From CAZABC01 sp964483405 (lineage in GTDB: Bacteria; Chloroflexota; Limnocylindria; Limnocylindrales; CSP1-4): a stretch of DNA of 48,999 bases. Each line of letters begins with the position of its first letter. The stretch's first letter is position 1. The stretch covers positions 1 through 48,999 of the forward strand of contig CAZABC010000019.1 in NCBI GenBank assembly GCA_964483405.1. The letters run 5' to 3'. This document shows, piece after piece, positions 46,466 through 48,999 of the stretch. The position numbers and the translations under genes were made by a program. A model generated the notes under the pieces. It did not search any database. It was not told the DNA's origin and saw nothing but the letters and a program-made list of their open reading frames with translations.

Positions 46466-48999
46466 ATGCCGTACGCCGAGCTCCACTGCCACACCGCGTT
46501 CTCGTTCCTCGACGGCGCTTCGATGGCCGACGAGCTGGCCGACCGCGCCGTCGAGCTCGGGCTGACCGGTCTCGCCGTCACCGACCACCAGGGGCTCTAC
46601 GGCGCCGTCCGGTTCGTCGAGGCGGCCCGGGACGCCGGGATCCACCCGGTCGTGGGGATCGAGATCGAGCTGCTCGACGCCGCGGCCCCCGACCCGCGCT
46701 CGATCGCCGTCCCGCATCGCCGCCGCCCGGCCCGCGGCCGCCGCCTCGACACCGTGCCGGACGGGGATGGCCGGCTCCCCGGGGCCGCCGACCGACCCGT
46801 CGAGGGCCTGCCGGCCCGGCCGCGCCCCGCGCGGGCCCGGCTGCCGGGCCACCGCGACCCGGTCCGCGAGGATCTCCGCGGCATCGGCGAGCCGCAGCGC
46901 GGCCCGCACCTCGTCCTCCTCGCCCGGGACGACACCGGGTACCGCAGCCTGTGCCGGCTCGTCTCTCGGGCGAACCTCGCCGGGACGAAGGGCGTGCCGC
47001 GCTTCGACCAGGCGCTCCTCGAGACGCATGCCGAGGGGCTGGTCGCCCTCTCGGGTTGCCGGGACGGCGAGATCGCCCGGCGGCTCCTCGCCGGTGACCG
47101 GGCCGGGGCCCGCTGCGTCGCGGAGCGCTACGCACGGATCTTCGGCCGGGGCGACGGCCCCGCGACGAGCGGCTTCCTCCTCGAGCTGTCGCACCATCTC
47201 CGGCCGGACGACGACTGGCTCATCGCCGAGACCGCCGGGCTGGCCGAGGCGCTCGGGCTGCCGGTCGTCGTCACGAACGACGTCCACTACGCCCGGCCCG
47301 AGGGCCGTGAGCTCGCCGACGTCCTCGTCGCGATCCGCCACGGCCGGACGCTCGACACGCTCGCCGACCTCCGGCGGCCCGACGGCGAGTCCTACCTCAA
47401 GGCCGAGGCGGACCTCCTGGCCCTGCCGCCGGGCGACCCCGCCACCGGGCGCGACGACCCCCGGACCGCCCGGGCCTGGCAGGAGGGGATCCGGACGGCC
47501 GGCGAGGTCGCGGCCGCCTGCTCGGTCGACCTCGGGTTCGAGCGCTACCGCTTCCCCGGCTTCCCGGTGCCGCGGGGCGAGACCCCGTTCAGCTACCTCT
47601 CGGAGCTGTGCTGGGCCGGCGCTCGGCGCCGCTACCACCCGATCTCGCGAGCGGTCGTCAACCAGCTCGCCCACGAGCTCGACGTCATCGAGCGGACCGG
47701 CCTCGCTGAGTTCTTCCTCATCTGCTGGGACCTGATGCGCTTCGCGAAGGGCCGCGGCATCCCGGCCCAGGGGCGCGGCAGCGCGGCCGACTCGATCGTC
47801 GCCTACGTCCTCGGCATCACCCGGGTGGACCCGATCCGCCACCACCTCCTGTTCGAGCGGTTCATCAACGAGGGCCGGACGACCTACCCCGACGTCGACA
47901 TCGACTTCAGCTCGGAACGGCGGGAGGAGGTCATCCGGTACGTATACGACCGCTATGGTCCCGAGCACACCGGGATGGTCTGCAACGTCGTGACGTACCG
48001 GGCGCGATCGGCCGTCCGCGAGGTCGGCTACGCGCTCGGCTTCCCTCGCCCGCTCGTCGACCGCGTCGCCAAGGCGCTCGAGACGTACGACTCGGTCATG
48101 GTCCGGCGCGACCTCGAGGCCGATGGCGGCTTCGCCGAGTTCTTCCGCCGTCCGGGCGACGGGACGGCCGGCGAGGGGCCCGGCGCCGCCGGCGATGCCG
48201 TGGCGGCGTCGGCCGGGCTGGCGGGCGTGCGCGGGCTCGTCGACCGGATGGGCCGGCTCGAGCGCCCGGAGTCGGGCGGCCGCGGGCCGGGCGGCGGGAC
48301 ATGGGCCGGCGCGCCGGGCTCGGCGCCCGCGATCCGATCCGGCGGGATCGACGACAAGGGCGGCCCGGGCGACAGCCCCGCGAGCGTCGCCTGGCTGCGG
48401 TCCGGGCGGGGGACGGGGAGCGGGGCGCCCGATCGTCCGGCCGACCGGCTCGGCCGACCGGACCCGCATTCGAGCGTCGCCCGGCTCGAGCCGGCGCCGC
48501 TGCCCGGACCTCGCCGCGGGAGCACGGTCGGGCTGTCCGACTGGGAGCGCTGGCTCGAGCTGTGCGCCCGGATCGACGGCTTCCCGCGCCACCTCTCGAT
48601 CCACAACGGCGGGATGCTCGTGACCGCGGCGCCGCTCGTCGACATCGCCCCGCTCGAACGGGCGACGATGCCCGGCCGGGTCGTCGTCCAGTACGACAAG
48701 CGCGACGTGGAGACGCTCAGGCTCATCAAGCTCGACCTGCTCGGCCTCGGGATGCTCGCCGCGATCGACGAGGCGCTCCGGCGGGTCGAGCACGACTGTG
48801 CCGTCTGCATCGACCTCGACCGGATCCCCGAGGACATCCCCGAGGTCTTCGCGATGCTCTGCGCGGCCGACACGGTCGGCGTCTTCCAGGTCGAGAGCCG
48901 GGCCCAGATGCAGACGCTGCCGAAGTCGCGCCCGGCGACGCTCGACGATCTCGTCATCGAGGTCGCGATCATCCGGCCGGGCCCGATCCAGGGCAACGC
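46466..48999 (+). CDS. dnaE2: error-prone DNA polymerase III alpha subunit DnaE2 (3' end outside the window)
   Basis: The frame is open for 844 codons to the window edge with no stop; typical DnaE2 is about 1050-1100 residues. It begins with the PHP domain (MPYAELHCHTAFSFLDGASM, LAVTDHQGLYGAVRFVEAAR). The polymerase core has AQGRGSAADSIVAYVLGIT near residue 435 and the catalytic aspartates in YPDVDIDFSSERREEV near 475. DGFPRHLSIHNGGML is a DnaE-type landmark. Two low-complexity inserts stand out: about 65 residues (75-140, Arg/Pro-rich) inside the PHP region and about 120 residues (565-688, Gly/Pro/Arg-rich). It should do mutagenic bypass with ImuB under SOS control. Confidence 0.95.
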   Translation, partial: MPYAELHCHTAFSFLDGASMADELADRAVELGLTGLAVTDHQGLYGAVRFVEAARDAGIHPVVGIEIELLDAAAPDPRSIAVPHRRRPARGRRLDTVPDGDGRLPGAADRPVEGLPARPRPARARLPGHRDPVREDLRGIGEPQRGPHLVLLARDDTGYRSLCRLVSRANLAGTKGVPRFDQALLETHAEGLVALSGCRDGEIARRLLAGDRAGARCVAERYARIFGRGDGPATSGFLLELSHHLRPDDDWLIAETAGLAEALGLPVVVTNDVHYARPEGRELADVLVAIRHGRTLDTLADLRRPDGESYLKAEADLLALPPGDPATGRDDPRTARAWQEGIRTAGEVAAACSVDLGFERYRFPGFPVPRGETPFSYLSELCWAGARRRYHPISRAVVNQLAHELDVIERTGLAEFFLICWDLMRFAKGRGIPAQGRGSAADSIVAYVLGITRVDPIRHHLLFERFINEGRTTYPDVDIDFSSERREEVIRYVYDRYGPEHTGMVCNVVTYRARSAVREVGYALGFPRPLVDRVAKALETYDSVMVRRDLEADGGFAEFFRRPGDGTAGEGPGAAGDAVAASAGLAGVRGLVDRMGRLERPESGGRGPGGGTWAGAPGSAPAIRSGGIDDKGGPGDSPASVAWLRSGRGTGSGAPDRPADRLGRPDPHSSVARLEPAPLPGPRRGSTVGLSDWERWLELCARIDGFPRHLSIHNGGMLVTAAPLVDIAPLERATMPGRVVVQYDKRDVETLRLIKLDLLGLGMLAAIDEALRRVEHDCAVCIDLDRIPEDIPEVFAMLCAADTVGVFQVESRAQMQTLPKSRPATLDDLVIEVAIIRPGPIQGN

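Noticed and set aside
46139..48793. 884-residue minus-strand open frame opposite dnaE2
   Set aside because: The plus strand reads a full PHP plus polymerase core with the catalytic PDVDIDF motif. The antisense product has no motifs.

Overview
The window is very GC-rich (third codon positions are almost all G or C) and carries chromosomal housekeeping genes: pyrG, a fructose-6-phosphate aldolase/transaldolase gene, rho, obgE, nadD, rsfS, holA, comEC, comEA, leuS and three tRNA genes. Gene content and style (Tat and lipoprotein signals, F420-type luciferase-like oxidoreductase, ImuA/ImuB/DnaE2 mutasome, many 4-nt start/stop overlaps) fit a free-living high-GC bacterium, most likely Chloroflexota of the Limnocylindria/Ellin6529 type. 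That placement is an inference; no rRNA is present. I see no phage, insertion sequence, CRISPR array or plasmid functions.

Layout. 1-260 is short GC-rich repeats. 261-2468 (-) is a prolyl-oligopeptidase-family peptidase, divergent from psuG (2602-3546). 3581-7425 is a five-gene transporter operon: ABC ATPase, two permeases, a protein made of two copies of one unit, and a 51-residue membrane peptide, closed by a palindrome at 7455-7480. 7485-11156 holds an EamA transporter overlapped by a HAD phosphatase, a lipoprotein and a sigma-like protein with a C-terminal membrane anchor. 11272-20691 is the housekeeping run pyrG, fsa, (repeat-rich gap), rho, LysM-M23 peptidase, obgE-nadD-rsfS and a small zinc-ribbon protein. 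20688-25673 (-) is comEA-comEC-HD hydrolase-holA; here the comEC frame has no stop of its own.

25942-28958 is accessory: a Gly-rich repeat protein with a Tat-like leader, then a CGNR regulator facing a cluster of four small genes across a shared promoter with repeats and an inverted repeat. 29095-40217 has an F420-type oxidoreductase, several lipoproteins, leuS preceded by tRNA-Ala(GGC), a D-aminoacylase, a YgjP-type metallopeptidase, an M50 site-2 protease with CBS domains, and a tRNA-Ala(CGC)/tRNA-Tyr(GTA) pair. 40325-43083 holds a second EamA transporter and a two-component system.

43184-48999 is the most coherent accessory system: an SOS mutagenesis region. imuA-imuB and a small DUF6504-like gene form one unit. 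dnaE2, which runs off the right edge, forms a second. Both are preceded by the same 17-nt sequence containing a GAAC-N4-GTTC LexA-type box beside a -10 hexamer. Between them, on the opposite strand, are three predicted mini membrane proteins, two of which are 32-residue look-alikes.

A recurring theme is a TANNNT -10 hexamer 6-10 nt upstream of a start codon (psuG, obgE, HD hydrolase, luciferase-like oxidoreductase, D-aminoacylase, EamA, imuA, one mini membrane gene). This predicts leaderless or near-leaderless mRNAs for a large share of transcription units, mixed with conventional Shine-Dalgarno genes inside operons.
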